Assembly (NCBI GenBank): GCA_934466515.1
Contig: CAKSLH010000002.1
Span: 258,155-322,154, forward strand
Origin: an uncultured Eubacteriales bacterium
GTDB taxonomy: Bacteria > Bacillota > Clostridia > Oscillospirales > Acutalibacteraceae
DNA length: 64,000 bases
Direction of reading: 5' to 3'
This document shows positions 41,274 through 49,354 of this stretch, one piece after another. Under the pieces are notes generated by a model. It searched no databases. It saw only the letters and a list, made by a program, of their open reading frames with translations, and was not told where the DNA came from. The translations under genes and the position numbers were made by a program. Numbering within the stretch: position 1 is the stretch's first letter; each line of letters starts with the position of its first letter.

Positions 41274-42159
41274 AAAAATAAGGAACGTTCCGTCCCTGTT
41301 TGTAAACGAATGCGAAGCAGAATACTGCGGTATTGTAAAAAATCTCGCCGAGCATGTATCAAAGGACGATGATATAAAAATCGTTGCCATTGCAGGACCT
41401 TCGTCCTCAGGCAAAACCACCACAGCGCATCTTTTAAAGGAAGAGCTTTTAAAGCTTAATGAAACCGTTCAGGTAATCTCGCTTGACGATTTTTATTTAA
41501 CCTCCGATAAGCTTCCTGTTCTTAAAAACGGGGAAAAGGATTTTGAATCGGTAAATTCGCTTGATATAAAACTGCTTGAGATTTGCTTTAACGATATTAT
41601 AACTCACGGGAAAGCAAGCGTTCCGAAATTCGATTTTATTACAAAGCGAAGAGAAAAAGAGTTTTCCGATATTGATATAGGCGATAAGGGTATTGTTATA
41701 GTCGAGGGGCTTCATGCGCTTAATCCTCTTATAACCGATCTGGTTGAGAGAAAGAATATCTTTAAGGTTTATATCAGCGTTAATAAAAATGTTGTAGATG
41801 TTGACGGAAATAAGCTGATTTCAAGCCGTCAGATAAGAATGATAAGAAGAATTTTAAGGGATGAAATTTTCAGAAATTCTCCGGTTTTTGAAACTCTTAA
41901 AATGTGGAAGGGCGTAATTGAGGGAGAAAGGGAAAACCTTTATAAATTTAAGCCTACCGCCGATATGCACCTTACAACATTTCATCCTTATGAATTGGGT
42001 CTTTATAAAAACAGATTTTTAAAGCTTAAAGAGGGAGCGGACAGCTCGTATCCTTATTATGAAGAATTTATGTATCTTGAAGAAATGATAGAAAAATTCG
42101 AAAGCGTTGACAGAAAGCTTGTTCCCGAAAGTTCTCTGCTCAGAGAATTTATCGGTTAG
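41245..42159 (+). CDS. Uridine-kinase-like nucleoside kinase (PRK family)
   Basis: 304 residues. P-loop IAGPSSSGKTTT (49-60), ISLDDFYL and VIVEGLHALNP are those of the uridine kinase/phosphoribulokinase family. Related clostridial nucleoside kinases often carry an N-terminal TGS/threonyl-tRNA-synthetase-like domain of about 250 residues; here only about 45 residues precede the P-loop. The 29-base overlap with hemZ is unusually long, but AGG at 41237-41239 precedes the ATG. The nucleoside used is not evident. Confidence 0.85.
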   Translation: MINSVNLINEKIRNVPSLFVNECEAEYCGIVKNLAEHVSKDDDIKIVAIAGPSSSGKTTTAHLLKEELLKLNETVQVISLDDFYLTSDKLPVLKNGEKDFESVNSLDIKLLEICFNDIITHGKASVPKFDFITKRREKEFSDIDIGDKGIVIVEGLHALNPLITDLVERKNIFKVYISVNKNVVDVDGNKLISSRQIRMIRRILRDEIFRNSPVFETLKMWKGVIEGERENLYKFKPTADMHLTTFHPYELGLYKNRFLKLKEGADSSYPYYEEFMYLEEMIEKFESVDRKLVPESSLLREFIG

Positions 42160-42188
42160 TTCAAAAAATTTAAAAAGAGGGAAAAATC

Positions 42189-42548
42189 ATGGGAAAATTC
42201 GATGAATTTGTAAACAAGGCAAAGGAAACCGCCGATGTTGCCTTCAAAAAAACGGGCGAGCTTGTAAATACAGGTAAAAATAAGCTTAATATCGCCACCG
42301 TAAAGAATGAAATGGAAAAGGATTTTGCCGATTTAGGCAGGATTTTTTACAGGCAATTGAAAGACAATGCGGAAAACAGCGAAGATGTTAAAAGGATAAT
42401 TCAGGATATAAAGGCAAAAGAAACAGAAATCGAAAAATTGGAATTAGAGATTGCGGATTCTAAAAATAAAATTATTTGCCCTAACTGCCGCGCACTGAAT
42501 GCAGAAAATTCGGTTTTCTGTAATAATTGCGGAGCAAAAATCAAATAA
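42189..42548 (+). CDS. Small coiled-coil protein with C-terminal zinc ribbon
   Basis: 119 residues. A helical stretch (about 1-90, with a coiled coil around AKETEIEKLELEIADSKNK) is followed by a zinc ribbon with two CxxC pairs, CPNC and CNNC, 12 residues apart. GAGGG precedes the ATG. Function unknown; similar small proteins are common in clostridia. It may share a transcript with the flanking genes (29 and 3 bases away). Confidence 0.7.
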   Translation: MGKFDEFVNKAKETADVAFKKTGELVNTGKNKLNIATVKNEMEKDFADLGRIFYRQLKDNAENSEDVKRIIQDIKAKETEIEKLELEIADSKNKIICPNCRALNAENSVFCNNCGAKIK

Positions 42549-42551
42549 TTT

Positions 42552-43256
42552 ATGGAAAACGGAATAAAGAAAATCGGCGTAGTTATAGCGGATAAGGATG
42601 AATTTATCCCTTTTGCCGAATGTGTGAAAAAACTTGATTTTAAAACTTTTAATTTCTTTAAAAGAAAAGGAATAAGCTTAAGACTCGGCGGTGCGGAGGT
42701 TATTTGCCTTAACAGTGGAGTAGGAAAGGTGAATGCCGCGGCGGCATGTATGCACCTTATAGATTCAGACTGTAAAATAATTCTTAATTTCGGAATGTCG
42801 GGCGGACTTGATAATAAATCCTTAGGCGGTTTTTTATTTCCAAAAAGATTTATAGAGCACGATTTTGATTTGTCGCTTATAGGCTATAAGCCTTATTTTA
42901 AGCCGGAACAGACCGAATTTCCTTTTGCCGACTCAAAGCTTCTTGAAATTGCGGTTAAGATGGGATTTGAGTTGAGCGAAACTGCCGTATCCGGAGATAA
43001 GTTCATCTGTGATGAAAGCTTAAGCAGATATTTATATGAAAGCTTTAATGCATCTTCATGTGATATGGAATCCGCAGCGATAGCCGCTGTCTGCAATTTT
43101 GCCGATGTTCCTTTCGCGTCACTGAGGAGGATTTCCGACAGTGCGGATGAAAATGCAGCAAAAACCCATAGAAATATGAATAGGCTTGATAATGCTTCCT
43201 TGCCCGAGGTCTTTTTAAAATATCTTAAGCAGGTAATAAAGGAATATGAAAATTAA
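42552..43256 (+). CDS. MTA/SAH nucleosidase-like phosphorylase family protein
   Basis: 234 residues with the PNP/MTAN fold. IGVVIADKDEFIPF (N-terminal), LNSGVGKVNAAAA, NFGMSGGL, CDMESAAIAAVC (the MES nucleoside-binding motif) and ISDSAD (catalytic Asp) fit a 5'-methylthioadenosine/S-adenosylhomocysteine nucleosidase or a related nucleoside hydrolase. The sequence is divergent, so substrate is uncertain. The ribosome site is weak. It overlaps the flippase gene by 11 bases. Confidence 0.78.
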   Translation: MENGIKKIGVVIADKDEFIPFAECVKKLDFKTFNFFKRKGISLRLGGAEVICLNSGVGKVNAAAACMHLIDSDCKIILNFGMSGGLDNKSLGGFLFPKRFIEHDFDLSLIGYKPYFKPEQTEFPFADSKLLEIAVKMGFELSETAVSGDKFICDESLSRYLYESFNASSCDMESAAIAAVCNFADVPFASLRRISDSADENAAKTHRNMNRLDNASLPEVFLKYLKQVIKEYEN

Positions 43257-44736
43257 AGAAAACAGGCAAACTCTGGCTCAGGGAGCTGTAATTTTAATGG
43301 CTTCGACCATGCTTGCAAAAATTATCGGCGCAATTTTTAAAATCCCCGTTTCAAATCTTTTGGGAGACGAGGGCTTCGGCTATTTTTCATTTGCTTATGA
43401 TTTGTTTTCGCCGTTATATATGCTTAGCTCTGTCGGCTTTCCCGTTGCCGCGGCAAAGCTTTTTTCCGATAATGAAAATTTAAGCATAAATATCGTTAAG
43501 AATGCTTTTTTTAAGCTTTCTGTTATACTTTTTGCCGTGTTCCTTTCAGGCTCGCTTTTTATATCGCTTAAAAGCGGTGATTTTAAAAGCTTTTGCTGTT
43601 ATGCGGCAATGTCGCCGTCAATAATATTCTGCGGAGTAATGTCGGTTTACAGGGGATATTTCGAAAGCAGGGAAAATATGCTTCCGGTTGCGGTGTCCGA
43701 TGTAATTCTTGCGCTTTGTAAGCTATTGTTGGGACTGGGATTTACCGTTTTGGCATTTAAAATTTCAGGTAAATCATATTTTGCCGCCGCCGCGGCAATC
43801 CTCGGCGTGACATTCGGCTGTGCTGTATCAGAAGGTTATCTTTACTTAAAGTCAAAAAAATCCGCGGTGCCGTCAGGTGCTTCTGTAGCGGTGCTTCATA
43901 CAAACCGTATTTTAAAGACGACTCTTCCGATAGCCGCTGCCGCACTTGCGGGCAGTATAACTAATATCATTGATTCTTTAAGCGTTAAAACAATGTTAGC
44001 CGGCAGAATTTCGCCCGATTTGCTTAATCCTATGTACGGCGTAAGAAGCAAGGCTTATACTCTTTTCGGATTTGTAATTTCGTTTGTTTCGGTAATAGGA
44101 ATAAGCGCCGTATCTTCAATTGTCAAAAAAGAGGAAAAAAACGATAATAAAAAGGCTGTAAAATCGGTCATGAACTTAAGCGCTGTAATTTCCGTTCCGG
44201 CAGGACTTGGACTTACGGTGCTTTCAGGTCCTATAATGAATTTGCTTTTTTCGGGCGAATATTCGACTGAGTACGGCGGCGAAATGCTTTTTGCATACGG
44301 TATAGCCGCTGTTTTTGCAGGGCTCTGCATTCCGCTTATCACGGTTATGCAGTCGTATTCCTTTGAAATGGGGGCGCTTTTTGCGGTCGCTTTCGGAGCG
44401 GTAATAAAGCTTGCGCTTAATATTATTCTTTTTTCGGCTTCTGATATCGGAGTAAAAGCCTGCGCAAATACTACTGCCGTTACATATTTTGCAATGCTTG
44501 CTTTTGTGCTTGTTTTTCTGATAATCAAAAGAGTTTTGAATTTTAAAATGCTTCTTATTTATCTAAAGCCTGTTCTGCCGGCTGTTATAAGCGTTTGTGC
44601 GGCTTATTTTATATCCGAAATAAAAGACGGCTCGCTTTTATTTACCGCTCTTGCGGTAATTGCCGCAGCAGTTATATATCTTGCGCTGATTTTGCTGTTT
44701 CGGATAATTGATTTAAAAGAGTTGAAAAAAAGCTGA
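43246..44736 (+). CDS. Polysaccharide/lipid flippase, YabM/SpoVB-like (MVF/MATE fold)
   Basis: 496 residues with about 14 membrane helices. The N-terminal QGAVILMASTMLAKIIGAIF and IPVSNLLGDEGFGYFSFAY are typical of SpoVB/YabM/MurJ-type flippases, which move lipid-linked wall precursors across the membrane. It lies upstream of hup-rqcP-yabP-yabQ-divIC-yabR, where Bacillus has yabM, which supports that identity. AAAGGA precedes the ATG. Confidence 0.85.
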   Translation: MKIKENRQTLAQGAVILMASTMLAKIIGAIFKIPVSNLLGDEGFGYFSFAYDLFSPLYMLSSVGFPVAAAKLFSDNENLSINIVKNAFFKLSVILFAVFLSGSLFISLKSGDFKSFCCYAAMSPSIIFCGVMSVYRGYFESRENMLPVAVSDVILALCKLLLGLGFTVLAFKISGKSYFAAAAAILGVTFGCAVSEGYLYLKSKKSAVPSGASVAVLHTNRILKTTLPIAAAALAGSITNIIDSLSVKTMLAGRISPDLLNPMYGVRSKAYTLFGFVISFVSVIGISAVSSIVKKEEKNDNKKAVKSVMNLSAVISVPAGLGLTVLSGPIMNLLFSGEYSTEYGGEMLFAYGIAAVFAGLCIPLITVMQSYSFEMGALFAVAFGAVIKLALNIILFSASDIGVKACANTTAVTYFAMLAFVLVFLIIKRVLNFKMLLIYLKPVLPAVISVCAAYFISEIKDGSLLFTALAVIAAAVIYLALILLFRIIDLKELKKS

Positions 44737-44933
44737 ATTTGTCATTTTGTGTCATTTAAAGGGTTATAAAATGAACAAGAATTAAGCGATGTGCACAAAT
44801 ACCGATTAAAAAATTGAACAAAACATAAAATTTAAGAAAAAACAGTTGATTTTTCGCACTAAATATGATAATAATATATGTAGTTAACTGCGTTTTTCGC
44901 GGTTTACTTACTTATTTTTATGGAGGATTTAAA

Positions 44934-45206
44934 ATGAACAAGACAGAATTAGTAGCAGCAGTTGCTGAAAAGGCAGAGCTTTCTAAAAAGGACGCTGACA
45001 AGGCTGTTGCAGCAGTTATCGACGCTATCACTGAAACTCTTAAAGAAAACGGAAAGGTACAGCTTGTAGGCTTCGGAACCTTTGAGGTTCGCGAGCGCGC
45101 AGCAAGAACCGGTATCAATCCGCAGACAAAGCAGACCATTGAGATTGCCGCTTCAAAGAATCCTGTATTCAAAGCAGGTAAGGCTCTTAAGGACGCTATA
45201 AAATAA
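44934..45206 (+). CDS. hup: DNA-binding protein HU
   Basis: 90-residue nucleoid protein. MNKTELVAAVAEKAELSKKD and the DNA-binding arm GFGTFEVRERAARTGINPQT are those of HU. The frame is open from 44865, but the ATG at 44934 has TGGAGGATT in front and gives the standard length. An upstream TTGATT at 44846-44851 with a TAATAA-like -10 17 bases later is the likely promoter. A hairpin with T-run follows the gene. Confidence 0.96.
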   Translation: MNKTELVAAVAEKAELSKKDADKAVAAVIDAITETLKENGKVQLVGFGTFEVRERAARTGINPQTKQTIEIAASKNPVFKAGKALKDAIK

Positions 45207-45227
45207 TTTAAAATTAAAAAATTATGC

Positions 45228-45255
45228 CGCCTTTTAATAAAAGGCGGTGTTTTTA
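45228..45255 (+). terminator. Terminator/attenuator between hup and rqcP
   Basis: CCGCCTTTT (45228-45236) pairs with AAAAGGCGG (45240-45248), three-base loop, then TGTTTTT. It runs directly into the rqcP ATG, so part of the hup transcripts must read through to express the yabP-yabQ group, or translation of rqcP depends on opening this stem. Confidence 0.8.
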
Positions 45256-45509
45256 TGGGTAAAAATATGAGACTTGACAAGTATTTAAAGGTATCGAGAA
45301 TTATCAAAAGAAGAACCGTTGCAAACGAGGCATGCGATAAAGGCAGAGTAACGGTGAACGGAAATCCGGCAAGGGCTTCTTATGAAGTTAAGCCCAAGGA
45401 TATAATAGAAATCGCTTTCGGCGCAAGAACGGTTAAGCTTGAGGTAACCGAGGTTAAAGAGACCGTGAAAAAGGACGATGTCGGAGGACTTTATAAAATA
45501 ATAGAATAA
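45255..45509 (+). CDS. rqcP: S4-domain RNA-binding protein RqcP (YabO)
   Basis: 84 residues, mostly one S4 domain: MRLDKYLKVSRIIKRRTVAN and DKGRVTVNGNPARASYEVKP. RqcP works with RqcH to add alanine tails to nascent chains on split 50S subunits in ribosome quality control. Bacillus YabO starts at MRLDKFLK, so the ATG at 45267 is an alternative start; the GGCGG inside the hairpin would be the ribosome site for 45255. Its place between hup and yabP matches Bacillus. Confidence 0.9.
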   Translation: MGKNMRLDKYLKVSRIIKRRTVANEACDKGRVTVNGNPARASYEVKPKDIIEIAFGARTVKLEVTEVKETVKKDDVGGLYKIIE

Positions 45510-45559
45510 AATCCAAGCTTCCCTGAATATACTGTTTTAGTGTGACAGGAGGGAAGAGA

Positions 45560-45829
45560 ATGGATGAAAATTTAAAAATTCCTCATAGTATTGTTATAGA
45601 TAACAGAGAAAAGCTGTCGGCGGCGGGGATTAAAAATGTTATTTCTTTTGATGATGAAACCCTGCTTCTTGACAGTGTTATGGGCAGGATAACGGTTAAG
45701 GGAGAGAATTTACATATAGAAAGCTTCGATACGCAGTCGGGCGATTTAAGCGCCGAGGGTAAAATTCACGCGGTTGTGTATATGAACGAGGTTAAAAGCG
45801 GAAGCTTTATTTCAAGGTTTTTCAGATAA
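45560..45829 (+). CDS. yabP: Sporulation protein YabP
   Basis: 89 residues. LPHS-type start (LKIPHSIVIDNREKLSAAGI), SFDDETLLLDSVMGRITVKG and a final SRFFR are typical of YabP/YqfC proteins. YabP and YabQ are needed for spore cortex formation in Bacillus. The ATG at 45560 follows AGGAGGG; an in-frame GTG at 45542 is ahead of that site. It lies two bases before yabQ. Confidence 0.92.
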   Translation: MDENLKIPHSIVIDNREKLSAAGIKNVISFDDETLLLDSVMGRITVKGENLHIESFDTQSGDLSAEGKIHAVVYMNEVKSGSFISRFFR

Positions 45830-45831
45830 TT

Positions 45832-46284
45832 ATGTGGGAAATAAGTAATTCCGACCAGATTTTAACGGTGCTGTATTCTATAGTTATGGGATTCGGCGCT
45901 TGTATGTTTTACGATATTTTCAGAGCCTACCGAGCGGCTTCGGATTGCTCAAAAATATCGGTATTTTTTCAGGATATTGTTTTTTGGCTGACGCAAGCCG
46001 TTTGCTTCTTTTTGTTCTTTTTTGTAAGGACCAACGGGGAGATAAGAGGTTATGTCCTGCTTATTTCCGCGGCGGCGTTTTTTGTCTGCCGTATAACCCT
46101 GTCGGTGGTTTTATTTAAGATATTAAAACGCATAGCGGCGCTTATCGTAAGAGCCGTTAAAGAGATAAAAAGGAAAACGGAGGCTTTTTGCGCATTTTTA
46201 TCGGATAAATTTGAAATTTTTTGTAAATCCGCAGCGCACTTGCCTAAAGTTTCGATAAAAAATCAAAAAACTCTTGAAAAGTGA
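45832..46284 (+). CDS. yabQ: Spore cortex biosynthesis protein YabQ
   Basis: 150-residue membrane protein with about four helices: VLYSIVMGFGACMFYDIFRA at the start, VFFQDIVFWLTQAVCFFLFF, and further helices to about residue 105, then a basic tail. Membership rests on these motifs and on the position after yabP. It acts in the mother cell during cortex synthesis in Bacillus. Confidence 0.9.
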   Translation: MWEISNSDQILTVLYSIVMGFGACMFYDIFRAYRAASDCSKISVFFQDIVFWLTQAVCFFLFFFVRTNGEIRGYVLLISAAAFFVCRITLSVVLFKILKRIAALIVRAVKEIKRKTEAFCAFLSDKFEIFCKSAAHLPKVSIKNQKTLEK

Positions 46285-46303
46285 TATTGTTATGTTGTAT
46301 ACT
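46274..46303 (+). promoter_or_regulatory. Promoter for divIC-yabR
   Basis: TTGAAA at 46274-46279 and TATACT at 46298-46303 with an 18-base spacer, overlapping the end of yabQ. It would let divIC and yabR be expressed in growing cells independently of the sporulation genes. Confidence 0.65.
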
Positions 46304-46315
46304 AAGACAAAACAA

Positions 46316-46350
46316 TAAAGAATGATAACTAAAGAATGATAACTAAAGAA
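46316..46350. repeat. Tandem 14-bp repeat in the divIC leader
   Basis: TAAAGAATGATAAC occurs twice head to tail and is followed by TAAAGAA, half of a third unit. It lies between the promoter and the divIC ribosome site. Confidence 0.7.
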
Positions 46351-46364
46351 ACGGAGATTAAGTA

Positions 46365-46655
46365 ATGGCAAAAAGAGTTAAGCGTAGGAAAAGCGTCCTG
46401 CTGCGGCTTTTGGTTTTGCTGGTTTCGGGTTATATGGTTTTTACGCTTGCTTCCCTTTGGAACAAGCTGTACGATTTAAAAAAGCAGGAAAAAAGGCTTA
46501 CGGCGGAAAAACTGCAGAAAGAAGATTATATCAGCGAGCTTGAAGAGCTGAATTCCGATGAGGCTCACGATAAGCTGATTGAAAAAGCGGCGCGCGATTA
46601 TTTCGGATACAGATATTCAAATGAAGAAATCTATGAGGATATATCCGGTAAATGA
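46365..46655 (+). CDS. divIC: Septum formation initiator, DivIC/FtsB family
   Basis: 96 residues: a basic cytoplasmic tail (MAKRVKRRKS), one membrane helix (about 13-30), a coiled coil (LKKQEKRLTAEKLQKEDYIS) and an outer part with ARDYFGYRYSNEEIYED. It is part of the FtsL-DivIB-DivIC division complex that activates septal wall synthesis. Gene order with yabQ and yabR is the same as in Bacillus. Confidence 0.9.
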   Translation: MAKRVKRRKSVLLRLLVLLVSGYMVFTLASLWNKLYDLKKQEKRLTAEKLQKEDYISELEELNSDEAHDKLIEKAARDYFGYRYSNEEIYEDISGK

Positions 46656-46678
46656 GTTTGGGAGGATTTTAAAAATTT

Positions 46679-47128
46679 ATGCAGCTTAAAGTGGGAGACA
46701 TTGTCGAGGGAAAGATAACCGGAATAACAAATTTCGGACTTTTTGCGGATATAGGGGAAGGTAAATCGGGAATGGTACATATTTCCGAGGTTGCAAGAAC
46801 CTATGTAAACGATATTCACGATTTTGTCAAGGAAAACGATGTTGTTAAAATGAAGGTTCTTTCGGTAGGCGAGGACGGAAAGATTTCTCTCAGCATAAAA
46901 AAAGCCTTGGAGCCCGAGCGCAAGGAGGGGGAAAAGCCTCAGCGCAGGGAAAGAAAGCAGTTTGCTCCATCTAAACCGGACGGGTCCTTTATCTGGACTC
47001 CTAAAAAGGAAGAGTCATCAAGCTTTGAGGAAATGATGAACCGCTTTAAGGCTACGAGCGACGAAAAGTTTTCAGACCTTAAAAGAAAAAATCCTGAGGT
47101 ACACCGCACAAAGCGCGGCGGAAGATAA
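46679..47128 (+). CDS. yabR: S1-domain RNA-binding protein YabR
   Basis: 149 residues. The S1 domain (about 1-72) has VGDIVEGKITGITNFGLFAD and SGMVHISEVARTYVNDIHDF; a basic, low-complexity tail (KPQRRERKQ... RTKRGGR) follows. YabR-like proteins are thought to bind RNA or ribosomes. GGGAGG precedes the ATG. Confidence 0.9.
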   Translation: MQLKVGDIVEGKITGITNFGLFADIGEGKSGMVHISEVARTYVNDIHDFVKENDVVKMKVLSVGEDGKISLSIKKALEPERKEGEKPQRRERKQFAPSKPDGSFIWTPKKEESSSFEEMMNRFKATSDEKFSDLKRKNPEVHRTKRGGR

Positions 47129-47140
47129 ATAGAAAATCAG

Positions 47141-47182
47141 ACAGCGTTTCACTTTATTTTACAGTGGAAACGCTGTTTTTTA
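47141..47182 (+). terminator. Terminator after yabR
   Basis: ACAGCGTTTC (47141-47150) pairs with GAAACGCTGT (47167-47176), with an added CACT/AGTG pairing in the loop, and is followed by TTTTTT. Confidence 0.85.
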
Positions 47183-47200
47183 AGGAACGGTACAGTATAA

Positions 47201-48337
47201 ATGGAAAAACTTAAATTTATTGCCCCCTGTATGTTCGGCATAGAGGGCATAGCGGCGGATGAATTCCGAAGAATGGGCTTTGAGGAAGTTACCGCGCAAA
47301 ACGGAAGAATAATTTTAAACGGCGGATATGATATGCTTGCAAGAGCAAACATCAATTCGAGATTTTGCGAGCGGATTTTAATTTGCGTCGGAATGTTTAA
47401 GGCGACTTCCTTTACGGAGCTGTTTGATTCGGTAAAAGCTTTGGAGTGGGAAAGATTTATCGGAGTTACAGACGCCTTTCCCGTAAACGGCTCGTCGGTA
47501 GACTCCGCGCTCCACAGCATTCCCGACTGTCAGTCGATAATAAAGAAAGCGATAGTTGACAGATTATCCTCAAAATATAATATAAAATGGTTTGAAGAAA
47601 CAGGCGCCGAAATAAAGGTAAGGTTTACGATTATTAAGGACGAGGTCACCGTTATGATAGATACCTCGGGTGAGGGACTTCATAAGCGTGGCTACAGAAG
47701 AAATTCTAATGACGCACCCTTAAAGGAAACCCTTGCCGCCGCAATGTGCGACCTTGCAAGAATTTATCCCGATACTAAGATTTATGACCCCTTCTGCGGA
47801 AGCGGAACAATTCTTATAGAGTCGGCTTTGATGGCGACTAAAAGAGCAACAGGTCTTAACAGATATTTCGCCGCGGAAAGATTTCCTTTTATTCCGCGCG
47901 AGGTTTGGCGCAATGAAAGAATGCGCGCTCAGGACCTGATTTTGCATGATGTTGAGTTTGAGGCGGTAGGCTTCGATATTGACGAAAAATGTATCGAGCT
48001 TACTCTTGCAAACGCAAAAAAAGCGGGCGTCGAAAAATATGTAAAAGCTTCCTTGCAGGATATAAGAAAATTTACCCCTGAATTTGACAGGTGCATAACC
48101 GTTACAAATCCGCCCTACGGCGAGCGGCTTTTAGATATTAAAGCCGCCGAAGAGCTTTACGGAATAATGGGCGAAAGATTTGAACAGTCGGCAGGCAAAA
48201 AATACTTTATAATCAGCCCTCACGATGATTTTGAAAAAATCTTCGGAAGAAAAGCCGATAAAAGAAGAAAGCTTTATAACGGCATGATAAAATGTCAGGT
48301 ATATATGTATTTTAAAAATAACGGTGAAAAGAAATGA
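47201..48337 (+). CDS. THUMP-domain RNA methyltransferase, RlmL/YpsC type
   Basis: 378 residues. The N-terminal THUMP domain (about 45-150) binds RNA. The SAM domain includes IYDPFCGSGTILIESALMA and the catalytic N-P-P-Y motif in TVTNPPYGERL, used for N2-guanine methylation as in 23S rRNA G2445 by RlmL. The C-terminal RlmK half of the enterobacterial fusion is missing, which is usual in Firmicutes (YpsC). It overlaps the lipid kinase gene by four bases. Confidence 0.9.
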   Translation: MEKLKFIAPCMFGIEGIAADEFRRMGFEEVTAQNGRIILNGGYDMLARANINSRFCERILICVGMFKATSFTELFDSVKALEWERFIGVTDAFPVNGSSVDSALHSIPDCQSIIKKAIVDRLSSKYNIKWFEETGAEIKVRFTIIKDEVTVMIDTSGEGLHKRGYRRNSNDAPLKETLAAAMCDLARIYPDTKIYDPFCGSGTILIESALMATKRATGLNRYFAAERFPFIPREVWRNERMRAQDLILHDVEFEAVGFDIDEKCIELTLANAKKAGVEKYVKASLQDIRKFTPEFDRCITVTNPPYGERLLDIKAAEELYGIMGERFEQSAGKKYFIISPHDDFEKIFGRKADKRRKLYNGMIKCQVYMYFKNNGEKK

Positions 48338-49275
48338 GATATGTTTTCATAATAAATCCGGCGGCAGGTAAGGGGAATATTCAAAAAGAGCTTTTTGAAA
48401 AAATAAATGCCTTCTTTTTAAATAAAGGCGCCGATTATTCGGTTTATGTCACCGAGTATAAGGGCGAGGCGACCGAGATAGCCTTACGAGAAGCAAAAAG
48501 CGGAAAGAATATCAGATTTTTTGCCTGCGGCGGAGAGGGAACTTGCTTTGAGGTGTTAAACGGTATAATAGGCTTTGAAAACGCACAGCTCGGCGTTATT
48601 CCCTGCGGTTCGGCAAATGACTTTTTAAAAGCTTTCCCCGATAGCTCTCTTTTTGCCGAGATTGAAAATCAGATTTCGGGCGAGACTGTCAAAATGGATG
48701 TTATAAAGGCAAATGAAAACTACTGTCTTAACGGCTGTTCTGTCGGAATGGACGCGGTTGTGGCAAGGGATATGAATATATTCAAAAAATGGCCGCTTGT
48801 TTCGGGCTCGCTTGCATATAAGCTTTCTATAGTTAAAACCTTTTTGGGTAAAATCGGAGTTAAATTAAAAATCTCTGTGGACGGCTGTAAGGCTTTTACC
48901 GCTCAGTGCCTTTTTGCCGTGATTGCAAACGCTCCTTTTTACGGCGGCGGTTATATGGCGGCGCCCGACGCTGTTCCTTATGACGGGAAGCTTAATTTTA
49001 CACTTGTTAATAAAATTTCAAAGCTTAAAATTCCGAGCTTTCTTAAAAAATATGAGCACGGGGAACATGAAGAACTTGATTACTGTAAGCTGAGCGACTG
49101 CGGCAGTATGTCTTTTACATCCGAGACGGCAGTTCCCGTAAACCTTGACGGAGAGATTGTAGAAACAAAAAGCATGGTGTTTAAAATAGTTAAAAACGCA
49201 ATAGATTTTGTTGTTCCCAAAGGAATGGAAATCTTAAATGTTAACAAAAAATTAAATGTGTTTGACTTTACTTGA
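48334..49275 (+). CDS. Diacylglycerol/lipid kinase, DgkB/YegS family
   Basis: 313 residues. Start FIINPAAGKGN and the catalytic-domain motif ACGGEGTCFEVLNG, where the family normally has GGDGT; here the Asp is Glu. Later motifs IPCGSANDFLKAF and FTLVNKIS follow the family. It phosphorylates diacylglycerol or a related lipid at the membrane. Whether the GGEGT form changes activity is unclear; the related Glu occurs in some family members. Confidence 0.85.
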   Translation: MRYVFIINPAAGKGNIQKELFEKINAFFLNKGADYSVYVTEYKGEATEIALREAKSGKNIRFFACGGEGTCFEVLNGIIGFENAQLGVIPCGSANDFLKAFPDSSLFAEIENQISGETVKMDVIKANENYCLNGCSVGMDAVVARDMNIFKKWPLVSGSLAYKLSIVKTFLGKIGVKLKISVDGCKAFTAQCLFAVIANAPFYGGGYMAAPDAVPYDGKLNFTLVNKISKLKIPSFLKKYEHGEHEELDYCKLSDCGSMSFTSETAVPVNLDGEIVETKSMVFKIVKNAIDFVVPKGMEILNVNKKLNVFDFT

Positions 49276-49299
49276 CTTTTTAAAAATAAGTGCTATAAT
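49272..49299 (+). promoter_or_regulatory. Sigma-A promoter for groES-groEL
   Basis: TTGACT at 49272-49277, 16 bases, TATAAT at 49294-49299 with an upstream TGC. A second TTGACT lies at 49262-49267. No CIRCE operator (TTAGCACTC-N9-GAGTGCTAA) is visible before groES. Confidence 0.78.
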
Positions 49300-49354
49300 A
49301 CATAATGTCCGGTGATGAAATAAGCACCAATTTATATTATACGGAGGAGTAAAA

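Noticed and set aside
49285..49335. Possible CIRCE element ahead of groES
   Set aside because: Only a short GTGCT/AGCAC pair 28 bases apart is seen; the 9-base arms and 9-base spacer of CIRCE are missing.
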